A DNA stretch of 64,000 bases, taken from an uncultured Eggerthella sp. (GTDB lineage Bacteria; Actinomycetota; Coriobacteriia; Coriobacteriales; Eggerthellaceae). The notes beneath the pieces were generated by a model. It was not told where the DNA came from and made no database searches. It saw only the letters and a list, made by a program, of their open reading frames with translations. The stretch covers positions 1 to 64,000 of the forward strand of contig UQML01000010.1 in assembly GCA_900542265.1 (NCBI GenBank). The letters are read 5' to 3'. Position numbers and translations under genes: made by a program. Positions 25,670-34,255 of the stretch are shown here, piece by piece; positions within the stretch are counted from its first letter, which is position 1, and each line of letters starts with the position of its first letter.

Positions 25670-25744
25670 GCGGGCGTCGTATAATGGTTATTACGGCAGC
25701 TTCCCAAGCTGCTCACGCGGGTTCGATTCCCGTCGCCCGCTCCA
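25670..25744 (+). tRNA. tRNA-Gly (anticodon CCC)
   Basis: A complete cloverleaf: 7-bp acceptor GCGGGCG/CGCCCGC, anticodon arm GCAGC-TTCCCAA-GCTGC giving anticodon CCC, T arm GCGGG-TTCGATT-CCCGT, and discriminator T with encoded CCA. TATAAT at 25653-25658 is a likely -10 element. A hairpin terminator follows at 25754. No duplicated 3' end indicating an integrated element was found nearby. Confidence 0.93.
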
Positions 25745-25753
25745 TATACAAAA

Positions 25754-25785
25754 CAAGAACGCCGTCCTCAAGGATGGCGTTCTTG
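25754..25785 (+). terminator. Rho-independent terminator of tRNA-Gly
   Basis: The 14-bp stem CAAGAACGCCGTCC/GGATGGCGTTCTTG (one G-T pair) with loop TCAA is followed by TATTTAT. It lies 10 nt after the tRNA 3' end. Confidence 0.8.
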
Positions 25786-25850
25786 TATTTATACGATGAT
25801 TAACCCATTCTGTGAGCAGCTAGCAACCAGACTCAGTAGGGGAGATGACA

Positions 25851-26561
25851 ATGTCCGACTACCTTCGCGCACGTTCGCCCGAACAAAAAGCAGAGCGCAT
25901 GAATGCCATCATGAATGCCGCGGAAAACTTGTTTCGCGATCTGCCCTATCATGAAATTACTATGGGTCTTATCGCAAAAGAACTCGGGTGGTCGCGATCA
26001 AATCTCTACAAGTATGCTGCTACGCAAGAAGAAGTTTTTTTGGCCTTACACACACGCGCGAACAAGGCATTTATCGACGATGTCCTCACTTCTTTGGAGG
26101 CTCAAGCAACTTTAAAAGGTGGCGATGGGCATCTCACCAATGAAAAGTTTGCACAGGTCTGGGCAGATGCAGCGGGAAAACATCCGGAATTTCTTCGCTA
26201 CCAAGATATTCTCATCGCTATTATTGAATCCAACGCCTCAGTAGAGCGACTCGTTGAGTTCAAACGCTCCTATGTCGCAATGGCCGCTCCGGTACAGAAA
26301 TGGATCGAGCGCCAAGTTGGCTGCGATGCTGAAGCGGCGCACAATCTCTATCTGCAACTTATCTATCAGGCACCCGGGCTCTACAACCATTTTCATTGTG
26401 CGGAAAAGACAGCCGAAGCTATGCGCCGCGCAGGAATCCCTCTTGCCAAAGGAACTTTTGAAGAAGCCTACGCATCGTTTGTTACCATGTGCCTTGATTA
26501 CGCATCTCATTGCACAATCAAATGCAACAATAATCACGCAGTCTGTAGCTCTGACTCTTAG
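25851..26561 (+). CDS. TetR-family transcriptional regulator
   Basis: A 236-residue TetR-type regulator: helix-turn-helix in residues 15-60 (IMNAAENLFRDLPYHEITMG, then LIAKELGWSRSNLYKYAATQ), and a long helical C-terminal domain. ATG 25851 is 6 nt from GGGGAG; the ATG two codons earlier is too close. No target gene is adjacent: upstream is the tRNA, and the downstream neighbour is a truncated convergent histidine kinase whose stop directly abuts this stop. Ligand unknown. Confidence 0.85.
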   Translation: MSDYLRARSPEQKAERMNAIMNAAENLFRDLPYHEITMGLIAKELGWSRSNLYKYAATQEEVFLALHTRANKAFIDDVLTSLEAQATLKGGDGHLTNEKFAQVWADAAGKHPEFLRYQDILIAIIESNASVERLVEFKRSYVAMAAPVQKWIERQVGCDAEAAHNLYLQLIYQAPGLYNHFHCAEKTAEAMRRAGIPLAKGTFEEAYASFVTMCLDYASHCTIKCNNNHAVCSSDS

Positions 26562-27134
26562 TTATAACGGAATGCGCATGGTAAAAGTGCTTCCTTTACC
26601 GAGTGCGCTCTTAACGGACACATCGCCACCATGAGTAAGCGCGACGTGTTTAACAATAGCGAGTCCTAGACCTGTCCCACCCGTCTCCTTTGATCGGCTT
26701 TTTTCGGTACGGTAGAACCGTTCAAAAACCTTGGGCTGATCTTCTTCAGAAATACCCATTCCCGTATCTTTAACTTCGACCAACGCATACAAAGAAATTG
26801 TGGACATATTATCTTTTGTTCTTTGTGCGTCCAGAACCTGGTCTCTCATCTCTTGCTTAACGCTCACCATGACTGTCCCTCCTGCAGACGTATAGCGCAA
26901 GGCATTTTCCATAAGGTTAACGACCGCCTGCTCAAGTAACGATTCGTTTCCCTTCACCACCACATGTTCTCCTATCAAGCTCATCGCAATAGATTTTTCG
27001 CATACGATGGGCTGCAAACGCTCATAGGTACGACGCGCAATTTCGTAAAGGTCAACCTGCTGTGTATTTACATGAACAAATGCTGGATCATCAAGACGCG
27101 ACAGAGTCAAAACATCATTGATCAGCGCGCACAA
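26562..27134 (-). pseudogene. 5'-truncated sensor histidine kinase
   Basis: A 190-residue remainder of a PhoR-type kinase: the end of the dimerisation helix (LINDVLTLSRLDD) and the whole ATPase domain (N box NLMENALRYT, G1 DTGMGI, F box FERFYR, G2 GTGLGLAIV). The membrane sensor, the first dimerisation helix and the phosphorylated histidine are missing. An in-frame TGA lies three codons upstream of the first usable codon, so nothing upstream can restore it. No response regulator gene is present. Probably non-functional. Confidence 0.75.
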
Positions 27135-27302
27135 ACCCTGTCAAACATGCGTAAATTTTTTGTAAAGTTTAGCGTTTTTCTCTAACGCCTACGGTGCACA
27201 AAGCAACAAAAAACGTCTGATAAGTATCTTACAGATAACAATGCGTTGCACTCTTGGTGGCAATTTGTTTTGGTGCTCAAGATAAAAAATAAATACTGAT
27301 AC

Positions 27303-27341
27303 GTTGATATCAAATGTTGACATCAAATATTGACATCAACT
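27303..27341. promoter_or_regulatory. Three tandem 13-bp repeats upstream of surface-protein gene
   Basis: GTTGATATCAAAT (27303), GTTGACATCAAAT (27316) and ATTGACATCAACT (27329) follow each other without gaps. Each unit contains the near-palindrome TTGAYATCAA. They lie in the 331-nt spacer before the LAQTG protein, a position suited to cooperative regulator binding. No gene is seen in 27135-27465. Confidence 0.6.
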
Positions 27342-27361
27342 ATTACTTTCAACCCCCACGC

Positions 27362-27381
27362 TTGGAAACGGAAGTTTCCAA
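27362..27381. promoter_or_regulatory. Inverted repeat TTGGAAAC-GGAA-GTTTCCAA
   Basis: Perfect 8-bp arms with a 4-nt centre, 85 nt upstream of the surface-protein start. It is followed at about 27400-27428 by an imperfect direct repeat (CTTGCTCGAACTAG and CTTGTTCGAACAAA). It could be a second operator or a short leader hairpin. Confidence 0.5.
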
Positions 27382-27465
27382 ATTGGCACACTGAAACAAA
27401 CTTGCTCGAACTAGCTTGTTCGAACAAAAACAAGAAGCAATAGAGCACACAAGGAGGCGTTGATT

Positions 27466-28599
27466 ATGAACTCAACATCTACTCATCAATCCCGGCATCT
27501 CCGACATCTTTTTCAGAACCGCAAAACACTCATTGCGCTTGTTGCGATACTCACATTACTCAGCGCAAGTCTTTTGTATGCGGCACTAACTAGCCCCCTT
27601 GCCTTTGCCGAAAATTCCACACGCACCGTTGTCGACACACAAGGAAACGAAATTACCGTTCCCGCTGAGCAAGTAGGCCAGGATAGCTCCTCACAAAACC
27701 CCTCTGTTGATTCTGATGGTCTAACTCCTGCAGATAATTGCAGTATTACACTCAAATACTACGAGATTGTCCTGTACGATGATCCCGACGAGCCAGTTGG
27801 AGACGATAATTTGCGCCTGCTTGGAAGCAAGACTCTCTCAGGATTTCATGAAGGCGATGTTGTTGATGCATGGGATTATGTCGTTAACATCCCCGGTCAT
27901 TTTTTCTGGGATGGTTGGCCAGGAAAGCTTACGGTATCGCGCGACCCTAATCAAAATGTCATCGTTTTGCACTATGTAAAGCTTTGGAATGCTGAGTACA
28001 CCGTTAACTACTACGTTATGACCGGGGCAGATTTAACAGCAGATACCTGGTCAGAGGCACTCGCTCCTGAAGAAGTTACTTTCACTAAGATGGGTTCAGA
28101 AACGTTTACTAATCAACGATTTGACGCTCTCATTAAAGGAGATGCTTACGAATATAAGTTAAATGACATGTATGTTATTGATACCTACCCTGCAGAAATA
28201 CGATTAGGTACCGACCCTGACAATAATGTAATCAATGTCCTCTATGTACCCGAACTAGCAACGCTTCCTGACCAAATTGAAATACCGGACGAGCAACTCA
28301 ACCATGATGATCTCATCACAACACTTCCTGATGATGTTATTGTTGAAGACTTTGCAAGCACCGACACCATTAATCCTGATGAGGACACCACTATTGATAT
28401 TACAGACGATATGCTGAGCAAGCCTGTCAATAAAACAGAAGCAGAAGAGATCATTAACGCTTACGACACAGGACTTGAACACGCAAAGGCACTTGCTCAA
28501 ACAGGTGATACCACCCTTGTTGTAGTTAGCATTATTGCAGGTATTGCCCTTGTTGCGGTAGTTGTACTCGTTATCATTGCTTGGCGTCGCAAAAAATAA
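27466..28599 (+). CDS. Sortase-anchored surface protein (LAQTG)
   Basis: A 377-residue exported protein. An N-terminal signal peptide (hydrophobic residues 20-40, likely cleavage after AFA at 48) leads to an ectodomain with two MucBP-like beta-rich segments (Tyr-rich, YYEIVLYDD and YTVNYYVMTG), an acidic low-complexity region, and a C-terminal sorting signal LAQTG (residues 343-347), hydrophobic span and WRRKK tail. LAxTG is the form used by class E sortases of actinobacteria; no sortase gene is in the window. AAGGAGG is 9 nt before ATG 27466. Probably an adhesin or wall protein. Confidence 0.85.
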   Translation: MNSTSTHQSRHLRHLFQNRKTLIALVAILTLLSASLLYAALTSPLAFAENSTRTVVDTQGNEITVPAEQVGQDSSSQNPSVDSDGLTPADNCSITLKYYEIVLYDDPDEPVGDDNLRLLGSKTLSGFHEGDVVDAWDYVVNIPGHFFWDGWPGKLTVSRDPNQNVIVLHYVKLWNAEYTVNYYVMTGADLTADTWSEALAPEEVTFTKMGSETFTNQRFDALIKGDAYEYKLNDMYVIDTYPAEIRLGTDPDNNVINVLYVPELATLPDQIEIPDEQLNHDDLITTLPDDVIVEDFASTDTINPDEDTTIDITDDMLSKPVNKTEAEEIINAYDTGLEHAKALAQTGDTTLVVVSIIAGIALVAVVVLVIIAWRRKK

Positions 28600-28634
28600 C
28601 TCGCTGCAAAATACAACGAGTTATAAGTACGTTT

Positions 28635-28686
28635 TCGGATACGGCTTTTCCCTATTACGAACGTGATATGTTGAAGCCGTATCCGA
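28635..28686. terminator. Terminator between convergent genes
   Basis: Perfect 13-bp arms TCGGATACGGCTT (28635-28647) and AAGCCGTATCCGA (28674-28686) with a 26-nt loop, between the ends of the LAQTG gene and the convergent M28-like gene. It probably acts in both directions. Confidence 0.6.
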
Positions 28687-28703
28687 TATTTGACTGATGT
28701 AAA

Positions 28704-31700
28704 CTAGATTGATTTAAGCAATGCCAACAAAAACTCGACATTGTTATTAAGAGTAGCCTCTTTAATTACTTCAATCGTATCGTCCATGCTGCCATCATCT
28801 GCAAGCTGATTACCCTTCATGCCAACCACACTAAACGCTTGCAACCCATGTTGCCCTGCAACATAAGCAGCAGAGTTGTGCGAACATAACGTTCCTGTTG
28901 CACAGCCTACTCCTGAACGATTAATAGCATCGCGCACAAAACGCTTAATGCGACTGGAAGGCTTCATAGGTTTTATGAGGCCTTCTTTTTGAAGATACGT
29001 AAGAGCCCCATCGCCCAATGCTTCAATATTGATAACGATAGCCCCTTTAAGCTCGTCAGTATGTTCGGACAAGAATGCCTGCATACCTGAGTTATATGAC
29101 TCTTCAGCGCCAAGAGCAACAAACCACACTTCCGTATCAATATCAGGATGGCGGAATGTTTGAATACGGCGCATCTCGCGATTGATCTGCTCTGTCTTTG
29201 TTTGCGCCGCTTGAGTCTCTCGATTAGGACGCGTTACCCGACGATCAGACTCCACCGTGCGCTCAATAGTTTCTGCTGCCTCGACTGATTCGGCCATAGC
29301 ATCATCCGAGTAGAGATCTTCTTCACCATACTCATCATAGTAGGCATCATCCGCTTGCTTATTTTTGCCACGTAGGTTACGCAAACGATCCAAGCTAAAG
29401 CCGCCACCGTTCCAACCGCGACGATTATCGAACTCGGAATCATGATACTCAACATCAACAAACTCGTCGTCAAAAGAATCATCAAAAGCGCTGCTGGTAT
29501 CCTCTGACTCTTCGCGGAAGCTCGCCCAACTACCTCGGGCTTTACCTGCTTCTTGTGCAGTAAAATTCTCATCCACACCTACCCACTCAGTAACTGAAGT
29601 GGTTTTCTCATGAGCTTTTTTAGCCTTCTTTTTAGAGCGGAATCGACCAAAGAATCCTCCCGCACGAGATTTGGGCATATCAACATACCCTGGACCCGCG
29701 AAAGCACCGGTCTCTGTATATTCTTCTGCGTAGGCCGAGTCGTCAGCATCATCGACATACATCTCATCAGGCGCCACATCAGCAACAAGCTCATCGCCTA
29801 CTGGCGCAAACGGCCCGGTGCCACCAACAGTAGAAAAGCTTCCTGTTGAAGAAACAGCTGAATTCTCAACGGTCGTCGAATCCAAAGGTGGCAAATCAAG
29901 ACCAAAGCGATCTTGCGATCCGCGTGCTTCGACTTCCTCAATAACCTTGTCATCAATACGAGGAATCATATTTGAAAGCAATGCCTGCGATCCACTCTGA
30001 GTAGACACGGTGCTTGCAGCCATTGGTGCGCGCTGCTTAGCATGATCATTGCTCTTAGTACGCTGCGCTGAAACTTCAGGCAAGACAATAACCTGACGTG
30101 AAGGAACGGTGCTGGTTGCTTCAGAAACTGCCGTCACCGGAGGAATTGAGGTAATGAGATTTTCCATTCCGGCGATGGGGCTCACTTGCTCTAACACTGC
30201 GTCTTTACTCATAGGATTGGTGGATTCTGTTGCAACATCCACCTCAATGGTTTCTCGTTTAACGGCCTTTGATGCAAGCGTCTCTGGTACGCTCGTCCCT
30301 GATGCGTTCGTCCCTGGCGCCTCAACCTCTGCTTCAACAATCTCTGAATCAGCTATCTCAATAGAATCGGATCCCAATACAACTTCATTAAATCCATCAG
30401 CTTCTGCAAGCTGTTCAAAATCTCGATCAGCCTGAGTGAACTCAGGAGTGTCCTCTTCTTGCTCTTTGTTCATATATTGTGAAACATCAATAGGTGCGAT
30501 TGCCGCTGTTTTGCCCACCGGAACGTGCTCACTAACTTTTTTAGAAAAACGAGCAAATAGTGATGCTGGGGCAGCTGTTTGTTCCGTCTGTCGTTTGGCA
30601 GAATATCCTTCTATCGCATAATCCTCAACCGTGATCTTTTCCTCGTGATTGTCACCTTCGTGAATCTCGCGAACAACATCTCCTTGAGCCGTTGCCGCCA
30701 TAAGCGGTGTTGCGGCATCTCCTTCTACCACATCAACAATCTCTACAGCAGGCGTCGGCGCTTGTTCAGATTCCACAGCAATATCCACTGGATCCTGAGC
30801 AGATACCCGAGCAGAATCTTGAATAGGCGCTTGAACAGGCTTCTGCATAGAATCCTGAGCCGATGCTTGAGCAAAATCTTGAACGGGAGCTTGAACGGGG
30901 GCTTGAGGAGGTTCCATTGCAGCAAAAGCTTCTTTTGTTTCTTCAGAAACAGTTGGAGCCTGCGTTGCATTAATTTCTGCATACAACGCTTCGAGACGCG
31001 CATTTAATACGGGATCAGATGAAGCTGGCGCTACAGCAGAATCGTTATCAAGGTTTGTCTCATCAGTCACAGGCTGAGACGGCATACTTACATAATCCCC
31101 TGCACGTGTTGCATTTGTCGGAATTGCATGAGCATCCGAAATGCGCGATGCGGGTGTATCAGCATAACGCGAGCGATGCGTTGGAGTTGTTGGCAAAACA
31201 TCGGGCTTATTGGCGCGTGCCTTGGCTTGAGCAGCACGAGCCCATGCCGGCGTTTTATCGATCGATGACCCCATCCCCGTCGCGGCCACTTGAAGCGCTT
31301 GAGGTGTTTGGCGCTCGAACGCAACTGGCGTTGACGCCACCTCCATACCTGAGGCGTTTTGTTCAGCGGGAGAAGAAGCTTGGACAGAACCAGCAGCTTC
31401 TGTAGCGGTATCTGCAGGAGCACCCGCTGGAGCACTTGTCGCAGTACCTCTAGCAGCATCAGTAGCAGTAGTAGTAATAGGACCCGCTGCAGAAAGAGAT
31501 TCGGTGTCAGAGCCTACCACCTCATCGCCATAAGAATCATAGGAATATTCCTCATAGGCAGAATCAGAGTTTTCTTGTTGCTCGCGATAAACTGCTTGAT
31601 CAAGATCAGCAAATTCAGAAACGCGAGGTGCTACTTCAGGAGTTTCTGTCACATCAAACGTAAACTCAGCAGCATAAGGATCCTCGGCACCAAAGCCGTC

Positions 31701-32684
31701 ACCCTGAACTAAACGTGTGGAAACATCACGTACAGGAACCGTATCTGCGATAGGCTTGCCTGTAAGCGCCACAATTGCTGCCTTGGCTGCAGCAAGGGAC
31801 TCTTCAGGAGTCATATGTTCAACAGGTTGCGTTGGTTTTGCCACATACGTAACAGTTGCGCCCTCAGGCATTTCGCCCGACTCTTCCAACGCTTCAGCTC
31901 CTTGCACCCTTGCTCCTGATTGAGCGGCACCCGCTTCCATTTCTTCTGCGCTCACCATGCCACGGCCTACTGCACGAGCGGCTTCAATCATGACTGAAAC
32001 ACCAGCAGCATTACAGTTTGCTCCGTTGTTATACTGTGCAACCTTGTTTAGGATGCAAGAAATTAACGGTAGCGCCAACAACACCAAGCAAATGACAAGC
32101 AGTACAGTCAAAACCGTAGAAGCGACACCAGTATCCGACGTGAAAAAGATGGTTTTAATAAAAAGGAAAATTGCCGTAGCAGGAAGCGCAGCAATACAAA
32201 CAGCTTTAATTATGTGGAGATATTGGCCAATAATACCTTGAGTTTCTTTAGTTGCCTTCTTGCTGTCATAATGAGAGACAACAATAATCTTGCGGCGCTT
32301 AACACCATTTACCTGGTTTGGAATATATTTTGCAACAACGTTTTGACTCACGCCGGTATTAATAAAGCGTGTTAATACCGGTTTGCCAAAAAGCTCAAGA
32401 CCATAGATCCCGCAGGCCAAAATAACCAAAATAAGTGCAGGCAACTGCATGATAGGGAAGATTAGCGCGACCAAAGCAGAAATAAAAGCCACACCATAAG
32501 CAAGAACACGTATCAGATCAGGATTTGTCACACAATTGAAGTCCTCTATCGTGGTAGAGAATCCTGCAGATTTCTGAAGCTCTTCTGCAATATAAAGCGC
32601 AGCTTGCTGCTCCTCTTCAGTTCCCGCTGGTCGCGGACCAATTTCTTCTGACAGATACGCGATATCGTCAAGCATGTTGGCCAT
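28704..32684 (-). CDS. Membrane M28-like peptidase with about 900-residue disordered insert
   Basis: A 1326-residue protein. Residues 1-240 and 1165-1326 together resemble one M28 metallopeptidase domain: VVSHYDS (H138, D140), GANCNAAGV (221-229), GAEESYNSG (E1194/E1195), INIEALGDG (E1221) and CSHNSAAY (H1269). Two pairs of membrane helices (about 57-100 and 160-215) interrupt the N-terminal part. Residues about 245-1165 are an acidic, Ala/Thr/Ser/Gln-rich, probably disordered insert with short repeats such as APVQ. The bridging aspartate of the family appears as Cys224 and another metal ligand as Glu1221, so activity is uncertain. It lies downstream of the 454-residue membrane protein gene. 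Confidence 0.75.
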   Translation of the reverse strand: MANMLDDIAYLSEEIGPRPAGTEEEQQAALYIAEELQKSAGFSTTIEDFNCVTNPDLIRVLAYGVAFISALVALIFPIMQLPALILVILACGIYGLELFGKPVLTRFINTGVSQNVVAKYIPNQVNGVKRRKIIVVSHYDSKKATKETQGIIGQYLHIIKAVCIAALPATAIFLFIKTIFFTSDTGVASTVLTVLLVICLVLLALPLISCILNKVAQYNNGANCNAAGVSVMIEAARAVGRGMVSAEEMEAGAAQSGARVQGAEALEESGEMPEGATVTYVAKPTQPVEHMTPEESLAAAKAAIVALTGKPIADTVPVRDVSTRLVQGDGFGAEDPYAAEFTFDVTETPEVAPRVSEFADLDQAVYREQQENSDSAYEEYSYDSYGDEVVGSDTESLSAAGPITTTATDAARGTATSAPAGAPADTATEAAGSVQASSPAEQNASGMEVASTPVAFERQTPQALQVAATGMGSSIDKTPAWARAAQAKARANKPDVLPTTPTHRSRYADTPASRISDAHAIPTNATRAGDYVSMPSQPVTDETNLDNDSAVAPASSDPVLNARLEALYAEINATQAPTVSEETKEAFAAMEPPQAPVQAPVQDFAQASAQDSMQKPVQAPIQDSARVSAQDPVDIAVESEQAPTPAVEIVDVVEGDAATPLMAATAQGDVVREIHEGDNHEEKITVEDYAIEGYSAKRQTEQTAAPASLFARFSKKVSEHVPVGKTAAIAPIDVSQYMNKEQEEDTPEFTQADRDFEQLAEADGFNEVVLGSDSIEIADSEIVEAEVEAPGTNASGTSVPETLASKAVKRETIEVDVATESTNPMSKDAVLEQVSPIAGMENLITSIPPVTAVSEATSTVPSRQVIVLPEVSAQRTKSNDHAKQRAPMAASTVSTQSGSQALLSNMIPRIDDKVIEEVEARGSQDRFGLDLPPLDSTTVENSAVSSTGSFSTVGGTGPFAPVGDELVADVAPDEMYVDDADDSAYAEEYTETGAFAGPGYVDMPKSRAGGFFGRFRSKKKAKKAHEKTTSVTEWVGVDENFTAQEAGKARGSWASFREESEDTSSAFDDSFDDEFVDVEYHDSEFDNRRGWNGGGFSLDRLRNLRGKNKQADDAYYDEYGEEDLYSDDAMAESVEAAETIERTVESDRRVTRPNRETQAAQTKTEQINREMRRIQTFRHPDIDTEVWFVALGAEESYNSGMQAFLSEHTDELKGAIVINIEALGDGALTYLQKEGLIKPMKPSSRIKRFVRDAINRSGVGCATGTLCSHNSAAYVAGQHGLQAFSVVGMKGNQLADDGSMDDTIEVIKEATLNNNVEFLLALLKSI

Positions 32685-32854
32685 AAAATGCCCCTTACCA
32701 AGCTTTTAGGTATTTATGAAATAGCATCAAACCCTCATTTGGGCATGACGAGCTATGTGTGTTTTGTCTACACGGAGTAAGAGTATACGTTATTTTGTAG
32801 ATAAGCGGTGCAGATTGGCGAGAGAAATCATTAACATTACGGCAATTCGTTCAC

Positions 32855-34219
32855 TTACTCTTGCGTACCAACACCTAAATAGTCACGCAAAAAGGCATCT
32901 GCTACTGCCACATCATTACGTACCGCATCATAATGCTCAACAAGGGTTGCCCCTTCTTTTTCATAGTAGTCAACGATGATTTGCGTTAACTCCTCTGGGA
33001 AGGATGCTGCAAGTGTTGTTGCCTCTTGATCTGCTTGATTATACTGAGCATTAAATGCTTCAGCGGTTTTCTTATCCTGAATTAAAATAGCCGCATCAGA
33101 CTCAAGCGCATATCCAATCGCCTCAATACGCTTGCCACAATACACACTCAACGGATCAAGAGCAGCCTGCGGACTCAGCTCCTTTGCCGCCTGAATCTTC
33201 TCTTTTGCCTGCATAAAGCTTGCACGCGCGCTTTCAAGATAGGTATTAGCTGCTTCTACATGCTCCGGCGTTGTGTCACCTACAACTTTCGCCGCTTCGG
33301 CCATAAGCGAATTGCCCTCAGTAATAACATCCTGTGATTGCGCGATATTATCAAAGGCTTGTTTAGCATTTTTATCAAACAAAAGACGCTGCTCTGCTAA
33401 ATCAAACAGCGTACGCCGTGCTGTTATAGCATTAAGGACATGATCAAGCGCTTGCTTGTCACGCGGTGATTCAAGCGATGTATTCTCAATGTTACCCTGT
33501 GCAATATCAGCATAATGTTGCGCTGAATCAAGGTTGGTAAGCCCATCGGGGATAGTGGCAGCAAGCTCATCAGCACGCACAATCGTCTCATCATCAAACG
33601 GCTGAGAAAAAAACGTATCAATTGGCACCATAATCTGATCAGAGCTTGCAAGATACTCACATGACGTCTTAATGAGCGCCTGATTAGACTGCACCCGCTC
33701 ATATTCTTTAATTGCATAGGTTGCACCCATCACACACAAAACACCAACAACCACCAGGATGACAGCGATACTGGTAATACGTGCAACACGCCGCGCACGC
33801 TGACGCCGTTTGATCTCATCTTGTGCTTCTACCTGTAAAAAGGTAGGCGATGGGTTAGCATGCGCATGGGTATGAGCGCCATCTTGCGGTTTTATGCGCT
33901 TACGTTTTTTCTTTTTTGGTGCTGAGACAGAACCTAAAGGATTTGTCTCTGCCTGATCAGAAAAAGCTCCTGCTGCATGAGGCGATGAGCTCATCGCCTC
34001 TACAACTGTTGTAGGAACATCTGCATCTGATTGACTAGAACGTCTGAAAAATCTCCGTCGTCTTTTTTCTTTAGAATCTGCAGCAAGATTTCCTAAAACG
34101 TTAAAAGAGATTTCATTTGGTTTACCTTGGGAGAATTCAATCAAATGGAGAGAATCTTCTTCGCTGCGGCGTAACCGACGAATGATCTTTTTATTGGTCT
34201 TTTTAGAAGAATCTGCCAT
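32855..34219 (-). CDS. Single-pass membrane protein of unknown function
   Basis: A 454-residue protein I cannot assign. The first 145 residues are basic and low-complexity (RRRRFFRR, KKKKRKRIK) and should be cytoplasmic. One transmembrane helix spans about 148-170 (ITSIAVILVVVGVLCVMGAT). The remaining 285 residues are alpha-helical, probably outside, with coiled-coil-like Ala/Glu/Gln-rich stretches. It sits between DinG (36 nt upstream) and the M28-like gene (170 nt downstream) on the same strand, so DinG cotranscription is likely. Confidence 0.7.
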   Translation of the reverse strand: MADSSKKTNKKIIRRLRRSEEDSLHLIEFSQGKPNEISFNVLGNLAADSKEKRRRRFFRRSSQSDADVPTTVVEAMSSSPHAAGAFSDQAETNPLGSVSAPKKKKRKRIKPQDGAHTHAHANPSPTFLQVEAQDEIKRRQRARRVARITSIAVILVVVGVLCVMGATYAIKEYERVQSNQALIKTSCEYLASSDQIMVPIDTFFSQPFDDETIVRADELAATIPDGLTNLDSAQHYADIAQGNIENTSLESPRDKQALDHVLNAITARRTLFDLAEQRLLFDKNAKQAFDNIAQSQDVITEGNSLMAEAAKVVGDTTPEHVEAANTYLESARASFMQAKEKIQAAKELSPQAALDPLSVYCGKRIEAIGYALESDAAILIQDKKTAEAFNAQYNQADQEATTLAASFPEELTQIIVDYYEKEGATLVEHYDAVRNDVAVADAFLRDYLGVGTQE

Positions 34220-34255
34220 CGCTTGTAATCCTATAAAGCAACGAATATTGCTTCT

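Noticed and set aside
25670..25744. Integration of a mobile element at tRNA-Gly
   Set aside because: No integrase gene and no second copy of the tRNA 3' end was seen in the window.
30109..31712. Several plus-strand frames opposite the M28-like gene insert
   Set aside because: The insert is rich in Ala/Thr/Ser/Gln codons, which leaves its complement open by chance; no ribosome-binding sites or motifs.
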